Source: Thermodesulfobacteriota bacterium (lineage in GTDB: Bacteria; Desulfobacterota; Thermodesulfobacteria; Thermodesulfobacteriales; Thermodesulfobacteriaceae). From it: 49,917 nucleotides of DNA. This document shows positions 24,964-33,344 of this stretch, piece after piece; position 1 is the first letter of the stretch, and each line of letters starts with the position of its first letter. The notes beneath the pieces were generated by a model. It was not told the DNA's origin. It searched no databases and was given only the letters and a program-made list of their open reading frames with translations. The stretch lies in assembly GCA_030578315.1 (NCBI GenBank), contig JAUQQL010000005.1:1-49917 (forward strand). The letters are read 5' to 3'. A program made the translations under genes and the position numbers.

Positions 24964-25227
24964 TTACTTCAAAATTTTTTCTTTAAAAATTTGAGAAATT
25001 TCGTAAGAGGAAGCAGTTTTTTCTTTTTTACCCAGCTCTTTTATGTTCTCAAAAGTAACCAAGCCTGCGGCAATTTCTCTAAGCACAGTTACAATTTCTT
25101 TATTATCACAGGTTAAAAGAGGAGGGCTGCCTTCTCTTAATTGTTTAACTCTTTCTATTGCTAAAGTAATGAGCTTAAATCTACTAGGAATTTTTTTTAA
25201 ACAATCCTCTACAGTAATTCTTGCCAT
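24964..25227 (-). CDS. rpoZ: RNA polymerase omega subunit
   Basis: This 87-residue protein begins MARITVEDC and has RFKLITLAIERVKQL and KEIVTVLREIAAG, the RpoZ pattern. Omega assists assembly of the beta-prime subunit. The N-terminal MAR motif that contributes to ppGpp site 1 in E. coli is present. It lies 28 bases after nfu and 3 bases before dnaJ on the same strand, in a transcript that also carries the DksA domain. Confidence 0.92.
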   Translation of the reverse strand: MARITVEDCLKKIPSRFKLITLAIERVKQLREGSPPLLTCDNKEIVTVLREIAAGLVTFENIKELGKKEKTASSYEISQIFKEKILK

Positions 25228-25255
25228 TGATCTTACACCCCTTCTAAAATAAACT

Positions 25256-25477
25256 TTAAACAGCTATAACTTCCACTATTTCAGGTACTTCTTTTTTTAA
25301 ATACCTTTCAATACCTGCTTTTAAAGTTACCATAGCCATAGGACATCCACCACAAGCACCTTTAAGTCTAACTTTTACCACTCCATCTTCCGTAACCTCA
25401 ACCAGTTCTACATCTCCTCCATCAGCTTGAAGCATAGGTCTTACTTTAGCTAAAGCTTGCTCTACTAATTCTTTCAT
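25256..25477 (-). CDS. NifU C-terminal (Nfu) domain protein
   Basis: This 73-residue iron-sulfur carrier has the Nfu motif [18 protein letters not shown]. The CxxC pair bridges a [4Fe-4S] cluster between two subunits for delivery to target enzymes. [14 protein letters not shown] is the usual N-terminal part. It is a stand-alone Nfu domain, as is common in anaerobes. The ATG at 25477 has AAAGGAGG upstream. It is the first gene of the nfu-rpoZ-dnaJ-moaC/dksA-uvrA run and diverges from ilvD. Moco enzymes and IlvD both use iron-sulfur clusters, so proximity may matter. Confidence 0.92.
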   Translation of the reverse strand: MKELVEQALAKVRPMLQADGGDVELVEVTEDGVVKVRLKGACGGCPMAMVTLKAGIERYLKKEVPEIVEVIAV

Positions 25478-25528
25478 GGCAAAAGTCCTCCTTTAAAAGG
25501 ATTTTTTTAAAATTTAATACATTTTTTC

Positions 25529-25557
25529 TTGACAGCAAGTTTTATTTTTATTAGAAT
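25529..25557 (+). promoter_or_regulatory. Promoter of ilvD
   Basis: TTGACA at 25529-25534 and TAGAAT at 25552-25557 are separated by 17 bases, giving a leader of about 50 bases. Confidence 0.6.
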
Positions 25558-25614
25558 AACTTTTTAAGTTTTTTAAAATACAAAATCAAGTAAATTAATA
25601 CCAAGGGTTAAAAA

Positions 25615-27270
25615 ATGAGAAGTGATAGAATAAAAAAGGGATTAGAAAGAGCTCCTCATCGTTCTCTTTTAAAAGCTCTTGGTTTTACAGAAGAAGAACT
25701 GAATCGTCCTCTTATAGGTATTGCTAACTCTTTTAACGAAATTATTCCTGGACATATTCATTTAAGACAGGTTACCGAAGCGGTCAAGGCTGGAGTGAGA
25801 GAAGCTGGAGGGGTTCCTGTGGAGTTTGGAGTTATAGGAATTTGTGATGGAATAGCTATGAATCACGAAGGAATGAAGTATTCACTACCTAGTAGGGAAG
25901 TTATTGCGGATTCTATTGAAATTATGGCCCAAGCATATGCTTTTGATGGTTTGGTTTTAGTAACAAGTTGTGATAAGATAACACCGGGAATGCTTATGGC
26001 TGCTGCTAGGCTTGATATACCTGCCATTTTAATAGCAGGTGGCCCCATGCTTACCGGTTTATATAAAGGTCAGAAAGTTCATCTTATTTCTATTTTTGAA
26101 GCTATAGGTAAAGTTAAAAAAGGCGAGATAAGTGAAGAGGAACTTAAAGAATTAGAAGATTGTGCTTGCCCTACTTGTGGTTCTTGTGCAGGAATGTTTA
26201 CAGCTAATTCCATGAATTGCCTTTCTGAAGCTTTAGGACTTGCTCTTCCGGGAAATGGAACGATTCCTGCGGTATTTTCTGAACGAATTAGACTAGCTAA
26301 AGAAACTGGAAAAAAAATTGTGGAACTTGTAGAAAAAGAATTAACTCCAAGAAAAATTTTAACTTTAAAAGCTTTTGAAAACGCTATAGCGGTGGATATG
26401 GCTTTAGGATGTTCAACTAATACTGTGCTTCATCTTATGGCAATTGCTAAAGAAGCTGAAGTTGAATTGTCTCTTAAAACTTTTGACGAAATTTCTAAAA
26501 AAACTCCAGTTATTGCGAATTTAATTCCTGCTGGTTCTCATAGTGTGGTGGATTTACACTTTGCAGGAGGTATCTCAGCTGTAATGAAAGAGCTTTCTAA
26601 AAAAGGGCTGATTCATCTTGATGCTCTTACAGTTTCAGGAAAAACTACTGGGGAAAATATAAAAAATTGCGAGGTTTTGAATCGTGAAGTTATAAAGTCT
26701 GTAGAAAATCCATACAGAGAAGAAGGAGGAATTGCTATACTTTACGGAAACTTGGCTCCTGAAGGAGCAGTAGTTAAGACAAGTGCTGTAGTTCCCAAAA
26801 TGTTAGTTCACACAGGACCTGCAAGAGTTTTTAATTCTGAAGAAGAAGCTTATCAAGCTATTCTTTCAAAAAAGATAAGACCTGGAGATGTAGTGGTGAT
26901 AAGATACGAAGGTCCTAAAGGTGGGCCTGGGATGAGGGAAATGCTTTCCCCTACCTCAGCTATAGTTGGTATGGGCTTGGGTGATTCAGTAGCCTTAATT
27001 ACGGACGGAAGGTTTAGTGGAGGTACCCAGGGAGCCTGTATAGGTCATGTTTCTCCCGAAGCAGCAGAGGGAGGACCTATTGCCTTGGTAGAAGAAGGAG
27101 ACCTTATTGAAATTAATATTCCTAATAGAAAATTAGAAATTAAAGTCTCAGAAGAGATCCTCCAAAAAAGAAAAGAAAATTGGAAAGTTTGGCAAAAAAA
27201 TTTACAAGGTGTTTTGAAAAAATATTACACTTTGGTAAAATCTGGCGCTAAAGGAGCTATTACAGAATGA
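25615..27270 (+). CDS. ilvD: Dihydroxy-acid dehydratase
   Basis: This 551-residue enzyme removes water from dihydroxy acids in valine, leucine and isoleucine synthesis. It shows SCDKITPGM, the cluster segment [30 protein letters not shown] and [28 protein letters not shown] in shortened form. This is the IlvD/Edd family with an Fe-S cluster, and its closeness to IlvD rather than Edd is clear from [15 protein letters not shown]. Other ilv genes are absent. Its TGA stop overlaps the ATG of mlaE (ATGA), so a lipid-transport gene is coupled to it. Confidence 0.95.
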   Translation: MRSDRIKKGLERAPHRSLLKALGFTEEELNRPLIGIANSFNEIIPGHIHLRQVTEAVKAGVREAGGVPVEFGVIGICDGIAMNHEGMKYSLPSREVIADSIEIMAQAYAFDGLVLVTSCDKITPGMLMAAARLDIPAILIAGGPMLTGLYKGQKVHLISIFEAIGKVKKGEISEEELKELEDCACPTCGSCAGMFTANSMNCLSEALGLALPGNGTIPAVFSERIRLAKETGKKIVELVEKELTPRKILTLKAFENAIAVDMALGCSTNTVLHLMAIAKEAEVELSLKTFDEISKKTPVIANLIPAGSHSVVDLHFAGGISAVMKELSKKGLIHLDALTVSGKTTGENIKNCEVLNREVIKSVENPYREEGGIAILYGNLAPEGAVVKTSAVVPKMLVHTGPARVFNSEEEAYQAILSKKIRPGDVVVIRYEGPKGGPGMREMLSPTSAIVGMGLGDSVALITDGRFSGGTQGACIGHVSPEAAEGGPIALVEEGDLIEINIPNRKLEIKVSEEILQKRKENWKVWQKNLQGVLKKYYTLVKSGAKGAITE

Positions 27271-28034
27271 AAATTTTTTCTTTTCTTGGGAGGTTCTTTT
27301 TAAAGTTTATTTATGATTGTGGTGGTATTTTTATTTTTTTTATTAAAACCTTTATTTATACTTTTTCTCCTCCCTATAGAATAAAACTTTTTATTAAACA
27401 AATGGAATTTATAGGAGTTAGGTCTTGGTTGGTGGTGAGTCTTACAGCTTTATTTTCAGGAATGGTTACTGCTTATCAGGTAAATCATGCTTTAGTTAAA
27501 TTTGGAGGACAAAGTGTTTTGGGAGGGGTGGTGGCTTTAACTTTGACTAGAGAACTTGGTCCAGTTTTAACAGCTATAATGGTGGTTGCTCGTGCCGGTT
27601 CTGCTATAACTGCTGAAATTGGAAGCATGAGAATAACTGAACAAATTGATGCCCTTAAAATCATGGCAGTAAATCCTATTCAATATCTTATAGTTCCAAG
27701 ACTGTGGGCTGCAGTGATAGTAGTTCCTCTTCTTACAGGAATGGCTGATTTAATCGGTATCGCTGGTGGTTACGGAGTAGGAGTTTTTCTTCTAAACATA
27801 GACCCTGGTATACTGTTAGCTAGAATGGAAGACATGGTTGAGCTGATAGATATTTTGAGTGGTATTCTGAAATCTATTTTCTTTGGAGCTTTCTTGGTTA
27901 CTGTTTGTGGATACAAAGGATACTACGCTTCTGGAGGAGCCGAAGGAGTAGGAAGAGCTACTACTGAAGCAGTAGTTATTTCTTCAGTAGGTATATTAGT
28001 TTCCGATTACATTTTAACTACTATATTTTTTTAA
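27267..28034 (+). CDS. mlaE: MlaE-family ABC transporter permease
   Basis: This 255-residue inner-membrane protein of the MlaE family moves phospholipid between membranes. Characteristic wording is [49 protein letters not shown] and [20 protein letters not shown]. About five hydrophobic segments are visible. It starts within the ilvD stop and is followed by mlaF after 5 bases. With MlaF and the MCE protein further on it makes an Mla/Ttg2-type system. mlaC and mlaB were not seen here. Confidence 0.94.
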   Translation: MKIFSFLGRFFLKFIYDCGGIFIFFIKTFIYTFSPPYRIKLFIKQMEFIGVRSWLVVSLTALFSGMVTAYQVNHALVKFGGQSVLGGVVALTLTRELGPVLTAIMVVARAGSAITAEIGSMRITEQIDALKIMAVNPIQYLIVPRLWAAVIVVPLLTGMADLIGIAGGYGVGVFLLNIDPGILLARMEDMVELIDILSGILKSIFFGAFLVTVCGYKGYYASGGAEGVGRATTEAVVISSVGILVSDYILTTIFF

Positions 28035-28039
28035 AAAAA

Positions 28040-28768
28040 ATGATTGAAATAAAAAATCTTAGAAAAAGTTTTAACGGATTTGAAGTCCTAAAAGGGGTCA
28101 ATCTTACTATCCCTAGCGATAAAATTACCTTCATTATGGGACAAAGTGGAACAGGTAAAAGTGTTCTTTTAAAACACATAGTTGGATTAATAAAACCTGA
28201 CAGTGGGGAAATTTGGTTTGAAGGAAAGGATATAACTAAACTTTCGGAAAAAGAACTGGAAAAGGTCAGAAGAAAAATAGGATTTCTTTTTCAGGAAGGG
28301 GCTCTTTTTGATTCTATGACAGTGGAAGAAAATGTAGCTTTTCCTTTGATAGAACACTTTAAAATGTCTAAAAAAGAAATAGAAGAAAAGGTAAAAGAAC
28401 TTCTATCTGCTGTTGAACTTTTAGAATTTAAAGATAAATATCCTTCCGAACTTTCAGGCGGGATGAAAAAAAGGGCAGCTTTGGCAAGAACTTTAGCTCT
28501 TCAACCTCAGGTAGTTCTTTTTGATGAGCCTACTACAGGTCTTGACCCTATTTTACAGATTACTATCTTAGAGTTAATTAAAAGTCTAAAAGAAAAGTAT
28601 AATCTTACTTGTGTAATTATAAGCCACGATGTGATCTTGGCCTTTAAGTTTGCAGACTATATTGCCTTTTTACATCAAGGAGTTATTTTGAAAGAAGGAA
28701 CACCTGAAGAAATTAAAGAATACCCTGAGCCATTTGTGCAAAAATTTATAAAGAGTGCTTTAATTTAA
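28040..28768 (+). CDS. mlaF: MlaF-family ABC transporter ATPase
   Basis: This 242-residue ATPase has Walker A GQSGTGKS (about residues 34-41), Q-loop FLFQEGALFDSMTVEEN, signature LSGGMKKRAALARTLA, Walker B VVLFDEPTTGLDP and the switch histidine in ISHD. The GALFDSMTV wording is typical of the MlaF/MceG family rather than amino-acid importers. No Shine-Dalgarno sequence is visible before the ATG, only a run of A, so translation probably follows from mlaE. It energises the MlaE permease. Confidence 0.94.
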   Translation: MIEIKNLRKSFNGFEVLKGVNLTIPSDKITFIMGQSGTGKSVLLKHIVGLIKPDSGEIWFEGKDITKLSEKELEKVRRKIGFLFQEGALFDSMTVEENVAFPLIEHFKMSKKEIEEKVKELLSAVELLEFKDKYPSELSGGMKKRAALARTLALQPQVVLFDEPTTGLDPILQITILELIKSLKEKYNLTCVIISHDVILAFKFADYIAFLHQGVILKEGTPEEIKEYPEPFVQKFIKSALI

Positions 28769-28788
28769 AAAGTTGGAGGGTAAGACAA

Positions 28789-29292
28789 ATGAGAGAAATG
28801 ACTAAAGAAAATTTAAAAGCGTCTTTTGCAGGAGAAAGTCAAGCTCATACGAAATATCTAATTTTTGCAGATAAAGCTGAGAAAGAAGGTTATAAAAATA
28901 TAGCAAGACTTTTTAAAGCGGTGGCTTATGCTGAAAGAGTGCATGCAGAAAATCATTTAAAACTTTTTGCTGGTGAAGGAACTACTCTTACTAATCTAGA
29001 CATGGCTATAGAAGGAGAAAATTTTGAAGTAGCAGAAATGTATGAAGCTTACAAATCAGTAGCGGATTTACAAGGAGAAAAAGCAGCTTCACGGTCTTTT
29101 CACTATGCTCTGGAAGCTGAAAAAATTCACTCAGTTCTTTTTAAGCAAGCTCAAGAGCTGGTTAAACTTGGAAAAGACTGGGAATTGGAAAACATTTTCG
29201 TATGTCCAGTTTGTGGCTACACGGTAGTAGATACTATTCCTGAAAAGTGTCCTGTTTGTGGAACTATTGGAGAAAAGTTTAAAAAGTTTTAA
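28789..29292 (+). CDS. Rubrerythrin
   Basis: This 167-residue protein has a four-helix diiron domain with Glu16, the ExxH at 49-52 (AERVH) and a second ExxH at 111-114 (EKIH). A rubredoxin-like domain follows with CPVCG at 139-143 and CPVCG at 154-158. Rubrerythrins reduce hydrogen peroxide in anaerobes. The start has GGAGG upstream. The gene is inserted between mlaF and the MCE-protein gene, a place where a stress enzyme is not expected; gaps of 20 and 39 bases fit co-transcription. Confidence 0.95.
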   Translation: MREMTKENLKASFAGESQAHTKYLIFADKAEKEGYKNIARLFKAVAYAERVHAENHLKLFAGEGTTLTNLDMAIEGENFEVAEMYEAYKSVADLQGEKAASRSFHYALEAEKIHSVLFKQAQELVKLGKDWELENIFVCPVCGYTVVDTIPEKCPVCGTIGEKFKKF

Positions 29293-29331
29293 AGCTTTAA
29301 AACCTTACCAAAAACTTGGAGGTGAACGGAG

Positions 29332-30363
29332 ATGAAAAGTAGTACCGAAATAAAGGTGGGTCTTTTTGTTTTTTTAGGTATTTTAGCTATTTTTTACTTA
29401 ACTATTAGGCTTGCTCAAGAAGCCTTTGCTCCAAAAGACGCTTATAAACTCTATGCTATTTTTGAAAATGTTTCTGGATTAACTAAAGGAGCTAAAGTAG
29501 AAATGGCAGGGGTGCTTATAGGGAAAGTAGGAAACATAGAGTTAACTTCAGAAGGAAGGGCAAAAGTAGAGTTGCTTATTTATAAAAAATACAAAATTCA
29601 AGAAGATGCTAAAGCTGCAATTAGGACTTTTGGAGTTTTAGGAGATAAGTTTGTAGAACTTAAACCTGGAGTTTCTCAAACTTATCTTTCAGAAGGAAGT
29701 ACAATAGCCTACACCGAAAGTACAGTTTCTGTAGACGAAATTTTAGCAAGTTTGGGTCCAACTGTTGAAGGTTTAAAAGAAGTTTTGGGTACAAAAGAAG
29801 GAAAAGAAAATTTAAAGATCTTGGTGGCTAACATTAGAGAAGCTTCGGAAAGCTTTAAAAGCATAGCTCAAAAAATAGAAAAAGGTCAGGGAACTTTAGG
29901 AAAACTTGTTGCTAATGATAAACTTTATCAGGACCTTTCCGAAACTGTTAAAAATCTTAAAATCGTGGCTCAACAGATAGAAAAAGGAGAAGGAACACTT
30001 GGAAAACTAGTGAAAGACGAAGAAATTTATAAAACAATTAAAAAAACTGTTGTTAATTTAGAAAATGTGTCCAAAAAGTTAGAAAAGGGAGAGGGTACTC
30101 TCGGAAAATTAATAAATAGCGACGAAATTTATAAAGATCTAAGGGCGCTTTCTAAAGATCTCAGAAACACTGCAGCTTCTTTAGATAGGTTAGTTAAAAA
30201 AATAGAAAAAGGAGAGGGGACTCTTGGAAAATTACTGAACGACGACTCTCTTTATTCGGAAGTTAAAAAAACTTTAAGAAGTGTAAACAGAGCTGCTCAG
30301 GGGATGGAAGAACAAGTTCCTATAACAATTCTAGGTACAGTTGCAGGGGCTGCTATGAAGTAA
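29332..30363 (+). CDS. MlaD-like MCE-domain lipid-transport protein with C-terminal repeats
   Basis: This 343-residue protein has an N-terminal membrane anchor (about residues 8-26), one MCE domain (about 36-115; YAIFENVSGLTKGAKVEMAG in part) and a helical tail. The tail carries four repeats centred on KGxGTLGKL at about 184, 218, 252 and 293, spaced 34, 34 and 41 residues, each followed by a (D/N)xxxY motif. It would form the periplasmic ring or tube joined to MlaE. Repeats of this kind are common in longer MCE proteins. The start has TTGGAGGTG upstream. Confidence 0.9.
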   Translation: MKSSTEIKVGLFVFLGILAIFYLTIRLAQEAFAPKDAYKLYAIFENVSGLTKGAKVEMAGVLIGKVGNIELTSEGRAKVELLIYKKYKIQEDAKAAIRTFGVLGDKFVELKPGVSQTYLSEGSTIAYTESTVSVDEILASLGPTVEGLKEVLGTKEGKENLKILVANIREASESFKSIAQKIEKGQGTLGKLVANDKLYQDLSETVKNLKIVAQQIEKGEGTLGKLVKDEEIYKTIKKTVVNLENVSKKLEKGEGTLGKLINSDEIYKDLRALSKDLRNTAASLDRLVKKIEKGEGTLGKLLNDDSLYSEVKKTLRSVNRAAQGMEEQVPITILGTVAGAAMK

Positions 30364-30372
30364 AAAAGTCAA

Positions 30373-30396
30373 AAAATTGACATTTTTGTCAATTTT
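30373..30396. promoter_or_regulatory. Perfect inverted repeat before the first sigma-54 activator gene
   Basis: AAAATTGACA (30373-30382) and TGTCAATTTT (30387-30396) are perfect 10-base arms around TTTT. This could terminate the mla transcript or be an operator. It also contains a TTGACA that could serve as a -35 element with GATAAA at 30399-30404 (16-base spacing). Confidence 0.5.
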
Positions 30397-30414
30397 ATGA
30401 TAAATTAATTTTTT

Positions 30415-31416
30415 ATGGAGTATCTTCTTGAGACTTTCAATGTTAAAATGCAAAAAGTTTACGAACTGGCTAAGAAAGTTGCTAAAACTTCAAGCCATGT
30501 TCTTATCCTTGGAGAATCTGGAACTGGAAAAGAAGTTTTAGCAAGATACATTCACTTTTGTAGTGGAAGAAAAGGACCTTTTGTCCCTGTTAACTGTGCT
30601 GCTATACCTGAAGAACTTTTAGAGGCAGAACTTTTCGGTTATGAAAAAGGGGCATTTACAGGAGCAGTTAAAAGTAAACCTGGTAAATTTGAATTAGCTC
30701 ATAAAGGAACTTTATTTTTGGATGAAGTAGGAGAGTTAAGTTTTAAACTTCAAGCTAAATTACTACGAGTTATTCAAGAAAAACAGGTAGAAAGACTGGG
30801 AGGAGAGGTTTCTATAAATGTAGATGTAAGAATTCTTTCAGCTACTAATAAAAATTTAGAAAAAGAGGTAAAAGAAGGAAGATTTAGGGAAGATCTTTAT
30901 TTTAGATTAAATGTTATTCCTATAGAAATTCCTCCTTTAAGAGAAAGAAAAGAAGACCTAAAACTCTTAGCCCAATTTTTTTTAAAAAAAATTTGCGAAA
31001 GAGAAGGTATAGAAGAAAAAAACATCACTGCTGAGGTATGGGAGGTTTTGCAGAATTATCACTGGCCTGGAAATATAAGGGAATTACAAAATTTGATTGA
31101 GAGATTGGTGATTTTGACAGAGGGAAAAGAAATCACCTTGGATGATCTGCCTCCTTTTTTTCTAAAAACAAGCTCTCTAAAATCTGACTTAGAATCTAAA
31201 AGTTTTAAAAACGAAAAGTTTTATTTTTCTAGTTTTCCTTTTAAAGAATTTGATGAAAATGGAGTAGATTTAAATAAAGTTTTAAGAGAAATAGAAATAT
31301 ACTATCTTAAAAAAGCTTTAGAAATTTCTAAAGGAGTTAAAAGTAAAGCAGCTAAGCTTCTCAAATTAAATCGAACTACTTTTATAGAAAAATTAAAAAA
31401 GTATGGATTAGCATAA
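30415..31416 (+). CDS. Sigma-54-dependent transcriptional activator without sensory domain
   Basis: This 333-residue protein consists of an AAA+ domain from the first residues and a Fis-type helix-turn-helix at the end. It has Walker A GESGTGKE (33-40), the sigma-54 contact loop GAFTGA (79-84), Walker [12 protein letters not shown] and the arginine-finger region [22 protein letters not shown]. The DNA-binding end is [17 protein letters not shown]. No receiver, GAF or PAS domain precedes the AAA+ part, as in FlgR-like or PspF-like regulators. Its place upstream of flagellar genes suggests motility control. Confidence 0.92.
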   Translation: MEYLLETFNVKMQKVYELAKKVAKTSSHVLILGESGTGKEVLARYIHFCSGRKGPFVPVNCAAIPEELLEAELFGYEKGAFTGAVKSKPGKFELAHKGTLFLDEVGELSFKLQAKLLRVIQEKQVERLGGEVSINVDVRILSATNKNLEKEVKEGRFREDLYFRLNVIPIEIPPLRERKEDLKLLAQFFLKKICEREGIEEKNITAEVWEVLQNYHWPGNIRELQNLIERLVILTEGKEITLDDLPPFFLKTSSLKSDLESKSFKNEKFYFSSFPFKEFDENGVDLNKVLREIEIYYLKKALEISKGVKSKAAKLLKLNRTTFIEKLKKYGLA

Positions 31417-31438
31417 TTTTTGAATATCCTGAAAATAG

Positions 31439-33331
31439 ATGATATGTGGGATAAATAAGAAAATAAAAATTAAAAGGATCAGTAAAGGTATATGTTTGTT
31501 TCTAAGTTTTTTATTGATTTCTTGTATTGGAGTTTTTCTGTGTAAAAACTCTTTTCTCTTAGGATTTTCTGCTACTGAGAACCAAACCCAATTAGAGCCA
31601 GAAAGTGTTCAAAAGAAGAACGAGAAAATCGTAGAGGAAATTTTATCTTTTTATCAAAAAGGAGACTATGAGAAAGTGAAAAAATTAAGTGGAAAACTTT
31701 CTCCTTATTTTATTTTAAAACCTGAAGAAAATTTAATATTAGCTGAAAGTTTTTTAAAATCTGGTGATCCAGAAAAAGCTTTGATTTTTGCTAATAAAGT
31801 AAGTACAGTTAAAAGGAGAACTAGGGAAGCTTGTGTAGCAGAGGTTATATCTATCAAAGCTCTGATAGTTCTAGAAAGATTTTTAGAGGCTCAGAATAAA
31901 GTTTTTAAATTTTTAGAATCTTATTGTGAGGAAGATTTAAAGATAGAACTTAAAATGTTTGAAAATTTTTTAAAAAGACGTCCCTTGGAGAATTGGTCTT
32001 CTGAGGAATTGAAGTTTTGGTTAAAATCTGGAGTTGAAATTCATAAACTAAGAGCTCTTTACTTTATTCAGAAAAATCAATTAGAAAAAGCTGAAAGGGA
32101 AATTCTTCACTATTTAAATTTATCAGGAAAATACTTAGAAGGAGAAGATTTATTTTTTAAACTTGCTGAAGCTTATTTTAAAGTTGGGAAAAGAAATGAA
32201 GCTAAAAAATTTTACGAACTTATAATCACTGAATGGGATATGACTAAGTCCGCTCTTTTTTCAAAATTCAGACTTTATCAGATAGCATATGAGAAAGCTC
32301 CAATAAAAAAGCTTCTTCCTTCTCAGACCATAAAAGATTTACTTTTCTATATTTCTCAAATAAAAAATAAATATTCTGAGGAAGGAATAGCTGAAGAGGC
32401 TCACTTTTTAGAAATTAAAGTTTTTAGTGAAGAAAAAGAGTATGAAAAAGCCTATCTTTCAGCTATAGAATTTATAAATAAATATAGTGAAAGCAAATTT
32501 TTGTCGGAGGTTTTGAAAGCTTATTGTAAAAACTTTTCCGAGTTTCTTAACTTAAAAGTAAACAAAGGTGAATTAATAGAGGTTTTTAATTTAGAAAATC
32601 AAAATAAAAGGTATATAGAAGATAGTAAGTGCGGAAATGCTTACTACTATATAGGGAATATTTTTTGGAACTATAAACTACCAATTTTAGCTTCTTATTA
32701 TTATATTAAGGCTTGGGAACGAGAAGTTAATAAAGATATAGAATCGTCTTTAGTTTTTAAACTAGCTTTCTTAGCTAAAGAAACAGGAGAGGAGGAAATT
32801 TTCAGAGAACTTTTTCGTTTAGTAGAAAAGAAATATTTTGCTATTTTTAAAGAAAATCCGGATTATTTTTACTTAAAGTTTTTTTATGAAGTAGATGTCA
32901 ATATTTCTTCTGCAGAAAAGTTTCTTTCTTACTTAATTAACTCTTCTGCAAACCATGAACTTAAAAAAGCAGTTTTGGTAACTTTTTGGAAAAAGTTAGT
33001 TACTTTACGAAATTATGAAAAAGCTTTAGAATACTTACAAAATCCATACTTTCCAGTACAACCTGAAAATTTTATAGTTCTTTTATCAGAAACTTTTGAA
33101 AATAGGCCTAAATTATTTTTAAAGATTTTGGAAACAGCTAAAAAGAGGTATCCTGAACATATTTTCATAAAGTGGATAGAAGCTTATTTTTTGGAAAGAG
33201 AGGGTAATGTGGGTAACGCCTCGGCTATATGGAAAAATTTAGCTGAAACTTCAGGACTTGAAGGTGAGCTAGCTAGAAACTATACTAAATGGCAAGAACT
33301 GGTTGAAAAATCTCGGAAGGTAGTTTTCTAA
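31439..33331 (+). CDS. Large TPR-like exported or membrane-anchored protein of unknown function
   Basis: This 630-residue protein has a basic N-terminus and a hydrophobic segment (about 17-37). The latter contains LLISC with Cys29, a possible lipobox, although the hydrophobic stretch continues past it. The rest is helical with tetratricopeptide-like units such as GDPEKALIFANKV, NQLEKAEREILHYLNLSGKY, FFKLAEAYFKVGKRNEAKKFYEL and NYEKALEYLQN. Most of the chain would be periplasmic. It sits between two sigma-54 activators and upstream of the flagellar genes, so a role in motility or envelope assembly is possible. I do not recognise a named family. Confidence 0.75.
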   Translation: MICGINKKIKIKRISKGICLFLSFLLISCIGVFLCKNSFLLGFSATENQTQLEPESVQKKNEKIVEEILSFYQKGDYEKVKKLSGKLSPYFILKPEENLILAESFLKSGDPEKALIFANKVSTVKRRTREACVAEVISIKALIVLERFLEAQNKVFKFLESYCEEDLKIELKMFENFLKRRPLENWSSEELKFWLKSGVEIHKLRALYFIQKNQLEKAEREILHYLNLSGKYLEGEDLFFKLAEAYFKVGKRNEAKKFYELIITEWDMTKSALFSKFRLYQIAYEKAPIKKLLPSQTIKDLLFYISQIKNKYSEEGIAEEAHFLEIKVFSEEKEYEKAYLSAIEFINKYSESKFLSEVLKAYCKNFSEFLNLKVNKGELIEVFNLENQNKRYIEDSKCGNAYYYIGNIFWNYKLPILASYYYIKAWEREVNKDIESSLVFKLAFLAKETGEEEIFRELFRLVEKKYFAIFKENPDYFYLKFFYEVDVNISSAEKFLSYLINSSANHELKKAVLVTFWKKLVTLRNYEKALEYLQNPYFPVQPENFIVLLSETFENRPKLFLKILETAKKRYPEHIFIKWIEAYFLEREGNVGNASAIWKNLAETSGLEGELARNYTKWQELVEKSRKVVF

Positions 33332-33344
33332 ACAACGATTTAAA

